Positions 1 through 11,000 of a stretch of DNA of 64,000 nucleotides are shown here, in pieces (position 1 is the stretch's first letter; each line of letters begins with the position of its first letter). Origin of the DNA: Agapetus fuscipes (lineage: Eukaryota; Arthropoda; Insecta; Trichoptera; Glossosomatidae); NCBI GenBank assembly GCA_951799405.1, contig OX637363.1, positions 4,774,001 through 4,838,000 on the forward strand, given 5' to 3'. The notes below the pieces were generated by a model. That model was not told the origin of the DNA. It did not search any database and saw only the letters and a program-made list of their open reading frames with translations. The translations under genes were made by a program, and so were the position numbers.

Positions 1-378
1 ATTAATTCAATAAAACGTTACTCAGGTTTCCCAACGAGTTGTCTTGCGTAAAAAATGCTTTATACAAATCTCGGCCTTATTTACTCGGACTTAAGTACTG
101 TGTTTGCTTAAAAATGTTTTTTTTTAGAAAATCACTAGGTAGGTACGTAGGTAGGTACCTGCAATAAATATTTATTTTTCCTTTACTTTCAGTTTTCAAT
201 GGTGACCTTCCTTTCGCTTTCCAATTGAACTATCGTATTTACAAAAAAAAAACCTTCATACTATTTTTTTAACCATGATTTTTTTAAGAAACTCCTGTGC
301 GGGAGACTCCCTAGATTCTCTAGGGAAGACTCTAGGGACTCTAGGGGTCTATGACACTTGTTGTAGTGCCGCAGAGGG
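1..378. other. No gene recognised
   Basis: AT-rich sequence with TAGGTAGGTAC runs near 140-165. A ~75-base segment at 290-375 (tccctagattctctagggaa) recurs inverted at 50960-51035, so it is part of a further repeat. Confidence 0.5.
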
Positions 379-425
379 GAAAAAAGTGATGGATATGAAT
401 GAATTGAAAGATGTATGTAAGGATC

Positions 426-547
426 GTCAACGACGTTACCATGTTGAAAGCACCGGTTCCCATAGATCACCGAAGTTAAGCAACATTGGGTGCGGATAGT
501 ACTTGGATGGGTTACCGCTCAGGTACACCGCGTGTCGTTGGCATCTT
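426..547 (+). pseudogene. 5S rRNA-derived head of the SINE
   Basis: It matches insect 5S rRNA along its length: ccatgttgaaagcaccgg near the start, the A/C-box region in the middle and gtacaccgcgtgtcgttggc at the end. It carries substitutions shared with the copy at 55690 and lacks the downstream T-run a 5S gene needs. It is therefore a SINE promoter module, not a 5S gene. Confidence 0.8.
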
Positions 548-852
548 GGACCGGTCCATAGTTCAGTGACAATGCTTCGGACTCATAAATGGAAGGTTGT
601 TGATTCGGATCCCGGCGGAGCACAGAAAATATACCATTTATGTTTTGAATGTGCTCTTCGCCAAGTTGAAAAATTCATAAACCTTTACCAAAGACCGGTC
701 ACTGAAAGGTCCATCCAACCTTACAACAACTGGGTCTTGCTTGAGAATTGGCGCTTTCTACAGTGACGACCAAGCTCGCGGAGTGCTCTTGAGGTGTGAT
801 ACACACAAAAATAGCGCTCACCAAATAAATCATCCTAATATTATATTATTAT
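426..852 (+). mobile_element. 5S rRNA-headed dimeric SINE (5S-tS1), copy 1
   Basis: Bases 426-547 are a full-length 5S rRNA-like sequence with the internal promoter region recognisable (gaagttaagcaaca, then gtacttggatggg). Without any gap or T-run it continues into the tRNA-like head of tS1 at 548 (B box gattcggatccc). It ends with the tS1 body and an ATT-rich tail. It is inserted in a LINE-B 3' end whose halves lie on each side. A second copy with the same junction is at 55690. Confidence 0.82.
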
Positions 853-1090
853 AGGAAAAAATGTAGGCAGCTCTGCAGAGGCTCTGGCCACCCCTAGCGG
901 AATGGCGACAGAGTTACAGTTACAGTATTGAGTCCTATGTAATCAAATCTTGGATTTTTTTCTGAAAATGAGTTTCCACCTTAGTACATTGATCTCATTT
1001 TAGAAAAAAAAAACAAATCCTATCTCCTCAAAAAATTGGTTGGTTCAAGACTATTACTTTTGGTTAAAATACAGATTTTCTTTTGCGATC

Positions 1091-1753
1091 GTCTAATCTA
1101 ATCTAAGTTGCAAAGATATGTAACATTGGAGTTTCACATTATATGCATTCTTACAAGCAAACATGTATACGTTAGCGCTTACATATGTCGCATGTGAACC
1201 TACAACATAAAAACCTAAATCTCAAATGAACATACACCCTGCAACTCTTGCCGACCTTCCCTGAAACAGGGGTGACATTAGCAAAGTGAACAATTTTCTA
1301 CAGCATGGGTGGTCAGACGCATACCAACCTATGCGTAAAGGAACATACACAACAAATTACATTTTAGAAATAAACAAATAAAAATATATTTTGTATTGTT
1401 TGTGTATTAACACTGTGAAAATTCATATTATTTAATTTATAATTTTTTGAATGAATTCAAACAAAACACTGTTTATTTTCACAATAAAATTTATTTAAAA
1501 AAGATTAAAATCTTTAAAACAAATTACAAACGTTTTCGACCTAGTAGGTCATCATCAGGTATGAAAATATATTACCATAAACACTAAAAACAAATACAAA
1601 ATTCTAATTTTAAATTTTAAAAACTTGAAAAACCCTAGCTCTAGCCGCTAACATTACAGATCAACCGCCATTTCCTTCTGCCCTTACATACTTCTTTAAT
1701 TTCATCCAGAGTCATAAACTTCTTCATACAAGCTCTCCTTTTATTATGACTCT
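1091..1753 (-). mobile_element. LINE-A 3' end with interrupted 3' UTR
   Basis: On the minus strand it reads ORF2 C-terminal codons (1640-1753), then 3' UTR, then the ~280-bp terminal module ending in repeated TTAGA units. Between about 1440 and 1620 other sequence has been inserted, including the GAAA/CTGATGA hairpin at 1531-1559. The LINE-A family is best seen at 60795-61405. Confidence 0.7.
1531..1559 (-). other. Hammerhead-like hairpin motif
   Basis: On the minus strand CTGATGA is followed by one T, a 5-bp stem (GACCT/AGGTC, 3-nt loop) and GAAAACG. This is the hammerhead ribozyme core order, but the extra T between CTGATGA and the stem departs from the consensus. Similar hairpins occur at 45353 and 10038. 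Confidence 0.4.
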
Positions 1754-1906
1754 GGATAAATTACATCTTAATTAACATTTGCAAGTTAGATTATTTATTT
1801 ATTTATTTCCCAGCAGATCCCCCAGGGTTCTCTTCTCTCAGATCTACATAGTATTTCTGCTGCTATTATTCCATATATTTGTCAATAAAGTTTCTTAATG
1901 TTCTAG

Positions 1907-2031
1907 ATTGATTCGGAAGAGGAGAAGCTGCTAGAAGAAAAGTATGTGGATGAGATGGCCAAGAATCTCCCTCAGGGAACCGACAAGACTCCCGAGGTCC
2001 TGGACGGAGCGCTGGCAGGATTATCTGCAAG
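1907..2031 (+). CDS. CdsA: CdsA exon (first seen): acidic N-terminal cytosolic region
   Basis: The acceptor is ttctag and the donor AAG|gtgagg. The exon opens with [16 protein letters not shown] and ends at GLSA plus two bases of an Arg codon (phase 2). Acidic residues before the first membrane segment are typical of animal CDS enzymes. It has no ATG at its start, so at least one exon lies upstream. Confidence 0.88.
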
Positions 2032-5000
2032 GTGAGGAAGACGAGGAAGTGGAATGAGTGACTGTCTATAATTCATAATATTTACTGTTCACTTGTACCC
2101 TGCCACCCCTTGTGGTGGCCCTTCTTACATTTCGTACTGTATCATACTGTTACGATTTTTAGGGCTTCAAAAACTTTTCAAATGAAACTCTATTCTTCTT
2201 ACTTATTTATTTTACACAATTAGATTTATTTTTACACTTTCATTTATTTCTAGAACTCACATTACACTTGGATTTATTTTGACTGGTTTTGGTTCACTGA
2301 TATAATTTGTTGACTGTATTGGTAAGAGGTTGAAATTATACTACTACGGTGCAAACGATTTGCGCCCTTTTATACTGGGGAGGTAGAACTATGGAGAACA
2401 TATTTTTGCTAGACTGTTCTATCACCTTCCAGTAGGTAGTTGTTTATTATGATCCAGAAGATTTAAAAAACTACGAGTACCTACATAATTATTTCCTATA
2501 CCTATCTACCTACCTAAAATATTTGTACTTTTGACTATTTACATAACAATACCTTTTTTCCTTGAGTTTATAGGTTGGTATGAGTCTGACCACCCATACT
2601 GTAAAAAGATGGTTCACTTTTCCAATGTCACCTCTGTTTCAGGGAAGGTCGACAAGAGTTGCAGGGCTTATGTTCATTTGAGATTGGGTTTTTATATTCT
2701 AGCTCCAACATGCGGCATGTGTCAGCGCGAACTTATACGTGTCTGCTGTGGGAATGCATTTAATATGAATCTCAAATGATGTATATCTTTGTAACTTAGA
2801 TTTAGATTTAGATTTTAGGGTGACCGGTATCTCTGCAGATGTGTCTCCACTGTTTTGTATTTTTGCACACTTCTTTAAGTCTAAAAGAATCCCCGTTATA
2901 AGGTGAAGATAGTTTAAGCATATTTCTGCTCTCATTTCCCATTTCTTGTGAAGGCTGAGTAAACCTTGAGATCGAACCCTTGCTCTCGGCATGGAATGCA
3001 AGCATTCTACCAATTCAGCTATCAACCTTTTTACGAGCTTGGTCATCGTCGCTACAAAGCGCCAATTCCCAGGCAAAACCCAGTTGCTGTAAAGCTGGAT
3101 GGACCTTTGGTGACCGGTCATTGGTAAAGTTTTATGAATTTTTCAACCCAGCGAAGAGAAAATTTGAAAATATAAATGGTATATTTTTTGTGTTCCGCCT
3201 GGATTCAAACCCACAACTTTCCATTCAGAGTCCGAAGTGTTACCACTGAACTATGGACCGGTCAAATTACATAGTAATAGGCTTAGTTAGTAATTAAAGG
3301 GTGAATTAGTTGCCATTGTATTTATGATCTAAAATTCAATAAAAAAATTCCAGGACATTTAGTTGGACCTGTTGAGTTGAAATCTGTTCAGAAAGAACCA
3401 AAGTTTGAAATTTGTGCGGAGTCCATTCCCGAACGTTACCCGGATACAACTCTCAAGTACTTAACTAGTTTTAGTTATTTTAATGTGATAGAACGATAAG
3501 GGAGCCTACTTAATGTAATTTTAGTCCAGTCTTGTACTTGCCTAATTATTTCTTATCATAATTCTTTATCTAAAGCAAACTTTTATTTATGGCCGCCTAC
3601 ACAGACTAGACATAACAAAGACCTATCTTAAAATATGTACATTACCCAAACACAATGCTAGAATTTTATTTAAATTCTAAAGGTTAATTTTGTCTAGTTT
3701 TGATATGTTTTGTTCAGATTCAGCATTTATAATCTAAGTTGCAAAGATATATTACACTTAAGATTAGTATGAAATGCAATCCCACAAGCAGACACATATA
3801 AGTTTGCGCTAACACATGCCGCATGTGGACTTACAACATAAAAACCGAATTTCAAATTAACATAAGCCCTGCAACTCTTGCCAACATTCCCTGAAAATGA
3901 GGTGAAATTGGCAAAGTGAACCATTTTTTACAGTATGGGTGGTCAGCCTCATACTAACCTATAAGTCAAGGAATCATCAAGGAACCATCCTTATATTTAT
4001 TTACTATACTGCCGTAATTTTAGGTTGTAACTGATATTATAACAATCAATACTTCTTCTAGATGGAGGAACTGGGTGATCCGAGGCATCTTCACCTGGCT
4101 GATGATTGGAGGGTTCTGCCTCATCATCTACGGTGGTCCTCTTGCCCTCATGATCTTGGTAAGTCCCATTCCAGTTGGTTTCCTGACCTCTCTTCATCAC
4201 ATATCTGCCTTTCTTTCTGCGATGGCTCTGCTGCTTAATTTCTCCTGTGGCTTTCCAAATTCTGCACCTCCAATTCCTCCTGCCCTGCGCAGCCGTCCTC
4301 CAACCTACCACCTGAAGAAACATTCAAGATTTCAACTTCCTTAACACAACTAAGCTACACATATAGTGTAACTTCTTGCCGCACTATCCCCGAAGGGTTT
4401 CGCATGTGGCGAGTGGAACCTACTTATTTTTACAGGTAAGGGGGCCGGCCTTACGCCAACCACTTCAATTGGGGTAGGGGTTTCTCTACTCCCGAGGGGG
4501 CTGGTACTCATTTCTTGTGAAGGCTGAGTAAACCTTGCCAGTATTTTATTTTGGGGCTTGAAATAAACACCAAAACGGGAGGTCCGGTCGATAGCTCAGT
4601 TGGTAGAGTGCTTGCATTTCAGGCCGTGAGCTCTGGTTCGAATCCCGCCGAGGGTATCAGAAATGATTTCCCGTTACGGTGTTCATTTCAAACCCCAAAA
4701 TAAAATACCGGCAAGGTTTACTCAGCTTTCACAAAAATGAATACCAGCCCCCTCAAGAGTTGGGAAACCCCCACTTCAAATGAAGTGGTTGGCGTAAGGC
4801 CGCCCCCCTTACCTGTAAAAATAAATAGGTTCCCCTCGCCACATGCGGGGAACCCTTCGGGGATAACGTGGCAAGAAGTTACACTATATATGCAAGTTGT
4901 TTTTACACATGTAAATGCAACTGTGAAGTTCTTCTCAACTTGTTCTCTTTCTTACTAATGACAATTTTTGTAAGTAGATTGAAGCAGATGGATTATATTG

Positions 5001-8000
5001 TCTATTTTCTTTAAAATAATATCTAGTCAATGGTGCAGAAATAGCTCTTCCGTGTCCTGACTGCCGTCCATTGCTTTTTCTTCCTGCTTACATTTTGTAA
5101 CAATACCCTAAGCAACTTCTTTCGAGCTCTGCTACACGCAACGCAACTAAGTTACACAAATAGTGTAACTTCTTGCCGCATTATCCCCGAAGAGGTCGCA
5201 TGTGCCGAATTGAACCTATTTATTTTCAAAGGTAAGTGGGCCGACCTTACGCCAACCACTTCAGTTGAAGCGGGGGTTTCCCAGCTCCCGAGAGGGCTGG
5301 TACTCATTTCTTGTGAAGGCCGAGTAAACCTTGCCGGTATTTTATTTTGGGGTTTGAAATAAACACCGAAATGGGAAATCATTTCTGACACCCTCGGTGG
5401 GATTTGAACCCGAGCTCACGGCATGGAATGCAAGCACTCTACCAACTGAGCTGTCGACCGAACCAATAATTGAATTTGCTTTATTGGCCTGTACCCTTAG
5501 TACGAGTTGCAAATCTTGAGTAATGTAAAGTTTACAGCAATTATTAAAGAGTGATTTCCCCCAAAATCTGCCATTTTTGTTTGTTTGAACTTGATTTTCT
5601 TCATCACTGTAACTCTTTTGCTAAGACCATAAAGGATAAGAAACAAAAACGGCAGATTTTGGGAGAAATCACTCTTTAATATTTTCCATAAACTTTACTT
5701 TTATCAAGTTTTGCAACTCGTACTAAGGGTACTGATAACTAGTCATTAAAGTAAACACTCTATAAGAGCTTAGAGACCCCATGTTTGTCATGCTAAAATA
5801 GTCTTTATTGCATAGATTCGAAGAGGCTACTTCTGAAAAATTAAATTAACTTTAATTTTGATTTCATTGTACTTTGAACTGTTATATTTCCATTGTTTAC
5901 TTCAATAGAAAACATTTCCTTATGAATCTGTAATTAATTGTTTAGTGATGGAATGTATGAAAACATGATTTTCTAATGAGCTAGTAAGAATATCATTAGC
6001 ATTGGTTTAAATAATAATACATGCTATATACTTAGTGGTTACCTTAAGTAATAATTTAAGTTGCGAAAAATATTTAAAACATTTTAAAGTATCAAGTTTT
6101 CACATGAGTGAATGCATGAACCATGTACTTTATAATCTTATTATAAATTATAAAGTACATGGTTCATGCATTCACTCATGCGAAAACTTGATTTAAAAAA
6201 AGCAGTATTTAGATATTATGATGTACCCTATCGGGGAGAACGCGGCAAAAAGTTACACTATATGTGTAGCTTAGTAGAGTACTTTTTTGTTGACGGTGGT
6301 GTAGACCAAGATCCGCCCCTTGATGTCGTGCCATTGATGATGAAGTTGATTTTTTGTGTGTTTGCAGACCCTGCTCGTGCAAGTGAAGTGCTTTGAGGAG
6401 ATCATCAACATTGGCTACGCGGTGTACCGCATCCACGGCCTGCCATGGTTCAGGTCGCTCTCCTGGTACTTCCTGCTGACCTCCAACTACTTCTTCTACG
6501 GAGAAAACCTCGTGGTCTACTTCGGAGTGGTGATCAGCCGAACGGTCAGATATTAACATAATAACTTCTTTTTTTTCCGGGCTGTGTAACTGTGGTCTGG
6601 TTGGTTTTTATTCCGGACAGTTTTGCCAAAACAAAGTGAGCGTAAAAGAAGAAAATGCATGAAAAAGGTGATGGATATGAATGAATTGAAAGAGGTATGT
6701 CAGGATATAAAGAAATGGAGGCAGCTCTGCAGAGGCTACTCCTAGCGGAATGGTGACAGAGTTACAGTTACAGCTCGCCCATAGGCTTCAATGGGCATCA
6801 TCAACGGTTAGCCAGGCGCTTCGATCTTCTCAGAGGTTCTGGTGTACTTTGAACCGGTGCTGGCCTTTGAGTTGGTGTGTCAGATATTACCTTTAATCTT
6901 TATCAAACAGGAGTGACATTAGCCAAAGTGATACGAAATGTCATTCAGTTGAAATTTCAACGCTATGGTTAAGTAGACAAAGCCGTGGTAACCTCTTTCT
7001 ACATATTACAGATGTACAGATGTAAACTGAATTTAGATGACGAAATACTTCTTAAACTTTCATAATCAATTACATATAGCTATTTATAAAAGAAACAACA
7101 TTTTTAAACTTTTGATTATGGCAGAACACATCCGGGGTTCCAAATAATGTTTTTTGTGAATATGGTGTGCATCTGTTCAGTAGTTCTTGAGTTTTATCTG
7201 TATTAACTAACATTGGTTTTGTAAGGGCAAGGCTGCCCCTTTTTATTAAATTGTAGAGTAGAAATGATGTAGATTTGTACTTGGTTTGAATTGAATATTT
7301 TGTTAATAAATGCCTGATGTAACCTTTTGGCTTTTGAATATTCTGGCTACATGAATACCCCCAGTACAGAATACTTTTTCAACCGCATTTTTAGAACATA
7401 TCGCACGTTTAATAATAAAGAGCAATAACTCAAAAAACAAGAATGTTGGGAAATCACGTTTAAAGTTCAGACACCCAGTACAACTTGTATGGGATGAAAA
7501 AGGCGGCCGATGTTTTATCTCGGTCATATTCGTCCAAATTGAACGGCTGTCGCATTCTACCTATTCTTCTAGCATTGTTCTTGCGTTTTATTACAAAATC
7601 TCGATTTTCCCAATTTTCGAGTTATTTCTCTTTATTATTAAGCGTGGGATATACTGTTTCCTACCTTAATTGATTGACGACACTTGTGAACAAATTATGT
7701 GCACAGTCACATGCATTAGTGATTCAAGAACAAAAATCACAAAGGTTTAGCTCATTTCACTTGCACACTTTTGAAATTATTTAACATAGATGTCAAGGAT
7801 AAGTTTAAATTTGGATGACGTCTATGGTTGACAGCCGCACTGTATGCAAGTTTACACTTGACACCTATGCATGTCACCCGCAGTTAAAGGGTTAATGAAG
7901 TGTTGATGTGTTTTGCAGGACTATCTCCGCATGCTGGTCTCCTACCACCGCTTCTTCTCCTTCTGTCTGTACTGCATCGGCTTTGTCTGGTTCGTGTTGA

Positions 8001-11000
8001 GCCTCGTCAAGAAGTACTACATGAAGCAGTTCAGCCTGTTTGCCTGGACGCACGTCGCCCTGCTCATCGTGGTCACGCAGAGCTACCTCATCATACAGAA
8101 CATCTTTGAAGGTAAACCATCAACGGACTCCGACACATTTAATTTAATTTGAGACTGGAGCCAAATCAAGGATTGAAGAGCCTATAAGAAGAGTTAACAC
8201 AGTGTTTGGAGAGCGTGCATTTGCAGTTGCTGGCCCTCTGGCCTGGAACCACCTGCCACATCATGTGAGAGAGCTAGAGGACCATGGAAAGTTCCGGAAT
8301 GCATTGAAGACAAGCAACCACCAGCCTGCACCAGCGCCCTTGGAGTGACTACATCACGAAACGGCACTATAAAGAAATCATCAACTCATCATCATCATTA
8401 ATCTAATCTAAGTTGCAAATATATGTAACATTGGGGATTCACATTATATGTATTTTCACAAGCAAACACGTATAAGTTTGCGCTTACAAATGCTGAATGT
8501 GTACTTACAAATAAAAATCCAAACCTCAAATGAACATACACCCTGCAACTCGCAACCAAGCCTTCCTTTCTAACGGCAAAGTAAACCATTTTCTACAGCA
8601 TGGATGGTCAGCCTCATACCAACCTATGGTTTGTTTTTTTTTTGTACCTGGAGAGGACGCATTCAGTGATTAGACCTATTCATTTACATTGGTAAAATGG
8701 GCAACCTTACGCCAACCACTCACTTCAAATGTGGGGTTTTCTACTCCCAAGTGTGCTTGTTTTCGAACATTTGACAGACCGTTGTGGGAGAATTTACATT
8801 ATTTTCAATGTTTCGGTGCCATTGTAGCCAACGTCTTCAGGATGCAACCTCTCTGTGCGATGATTAAAGATGAACTCAATGCTATGACACCAAGGAAATG
8901 TTAATTCCCCTACAGCAACGCAATTCGCAACTAAGCTACACATATAGTGTAACTCCTTGCCGCGTTATCCCCGAAGGGGTCGCATGTGGCGAGTTGAGCC
9001 TATTTATTTTTACAGGTTAGGGGGCCGGCCTTACGCCAACCACTTCAGTTGAAGTGGGGGTTTCCCAGCTCCCGAGAGAGCCGGTACTCATTTCTTGTGA
9101 AGGCTGAGTAAACCTTGCCGGTATGAAACGGGATATCATTCGGACCCGAGCTCACGGCATGGAATGCAAGCAATTTACCAACTGAGCTATCGACAGCAGC
9201 TGGTCAAATATCCGAAGAGTGATTAATTTTACATTTAACTTTAGAATGTAAATAGTTAGCAAAGCAGCGATTTCCAATGCTTTGCTGATGGATTATTTAT
9301 TATGTTTGCTGAGAATAGAATACACGTGTTTGATTGTATGCAATAAGATATTGGCTGGCCCTGCGCCAAATTCCAGACATCGCACCATTTCTTACTTCAT
9401 GATCTGTTAACAATATGCGTGAGATTATATTATTATGTGAAAATCACCTGATATTCTAAATATTGAACAAAACCAGAGAGATTATTGATAAATAGATTCA
9501 TTACACCGGTCCGTAGTCCAGTGGTTACACTTTATACTTGTGATTGGATGGTGTAAAGGGCTTGAATCCCAGCGGAGCATGAAAAAATACTTACTTACTT
9601 ACTTAGTCAGCCACTTCTTGTCCACTGCTGGACACAGGCCTCCCCCATATCTCTCCAAGCGTCTCGGTCCTGGGCTTTCTGCATCCAGTCACCAGCAACT
9701 CTTTTAATATCATCTGACCATCGTGTAAGAGGCCTTCCTCTAGTTCTTTTGTCTTCGCGAGGTCTCCATGATACCATGAAAAAATATTTTCTTTTAAAAT
9801 ATGTTCTTCGCTGGGTTGAAAAATTAATCTGCCTTTACCAAAGACCGGTCACCAGTCTTACTTCAACTGGGTCTTGCTTGAGAATTTGCACTTTCTACAG
9901 CGACGACCAAGCTCGCAGAGAGCTCTTGAGGTGTGATTCACACAAAACAGCAGTCACCAAATAAATCAGTCTAATATTGCTGGAGAGATGTTTTCCGGGA
10001 TCCATTGCCGTGGTCTATGGGAGCTGGAGCTTCCGGACGTTTCGCCCATGTCTACGATGGGCTTCTTCAGCGTGAAAGTGCAATTATGAATATGATCTTG
10101 ATGAAAACTGTGATGAAATTGTGGGTGCACTTAGGATTTCAATATGGAAAATGATGACACTCTACCTATGAGTTGGTGATCTTTCAACATGGTATCGTCG
10201 TTGACTTAATGTCTTGAATTAGAAGTCGTTGACTAATGTCTTAATGAATGTCTTGTATCTGTGTCCAGGTCTGATCTGGTTCATTGTGCCGGTGTCCATG
10301 ATTGTGTGCAACGATGTGATGGCCTACATCTTTGGCTTCTTCTTCGGCAAGACCCCCCTCATCAAGCTGAGCCCCAAGAAGACCTGGGAGGGATTCATAG
10401 GCGGCGGATTCTCCACTGTCGTCTTTGGACTCTTTGTAAGTCAATTATATATTGTTTTGTAAATAGTATATGTAATATTAATATTAAGATAGGTATAGGT
10501 ATTAGTTATAGCTGATACGAATTCTGTATAATGTTGGTGGGTAGGATTAACGATTGTTGAGTGCATAGAGAACTCACTAGATTGTTATAATAATGTGCTT
10601 CGAGAAGCTTCTGGCAAAATTCACCTTTAGAAGCTTCTATCGCTGGGGTATAAAAAGCCGCAAACAGCTTGCAGAGGAGAGAGTTCTCTTGCGACCTTAT
10701 ACCTGTGAAGACTAACAGCATAAGTGAACACAAACCATCTGTGAAATAAATAAAATTTATTTATTTCACTGTAAATTGCTAAATAAATGTAAAAGTGTAA
10801 AAGTAAATTTAACTGAAAAGTAAATATCCTAAAAGAAGACCAGTGTTTAATTTGGAGACTATTAAAACCCAAAAATCATAACACTATATTCAGCAGGCGC
10901 GTGCATACGGTATAGGCAAATACATTTCAGAATAAATATTTTTTCCCATTCCTTTAAAATAAATCATTTGAAATTGACTGAAGTGCTAACGATGGCTCCA

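Larger units (their letters stand above)
379..935 (+). mobile_element. LINE-B 3' end, split by the 5S-tS1 SINE
   Basis: The two flanks (379-425 and 853-935) join into the LINE-B end seen intact at 47823-47968: a short coding tail (MNELKDVCKDRKKWR type), then ggccacccctagcggaatgg and a gttacagttacag tail. LINE-B encodes an RGKGRPRKVW motif typical of non-LTR retrotransposon ORF2 C-termini (seen at 56228-56660). Confidence 0.7.

Noticed and set aside
1091..1370. CRISPR-like array from the many spaced repeats
   Set aside because: The repeats are 280-380 bp dispersed SINE/LINE copies in both orientations, not short regular direct repeats; the window is eukaryotic.
1531..1559. Canonical hammerhead ribozyme
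   Set aside because: One extra base separates CTGATGA from stem II and I could not see stems I and III; kept only as a hammerhead-like motif.
4592..4655. tRNA gene-like sequences at many sites (for example 4592, 12360, 18637, 57003)
   Set aside because: They are heads of tS1 or tS2 SINEs: each continues into the same SINE body, lacks a T-run terminator after the head, and varies between copies.
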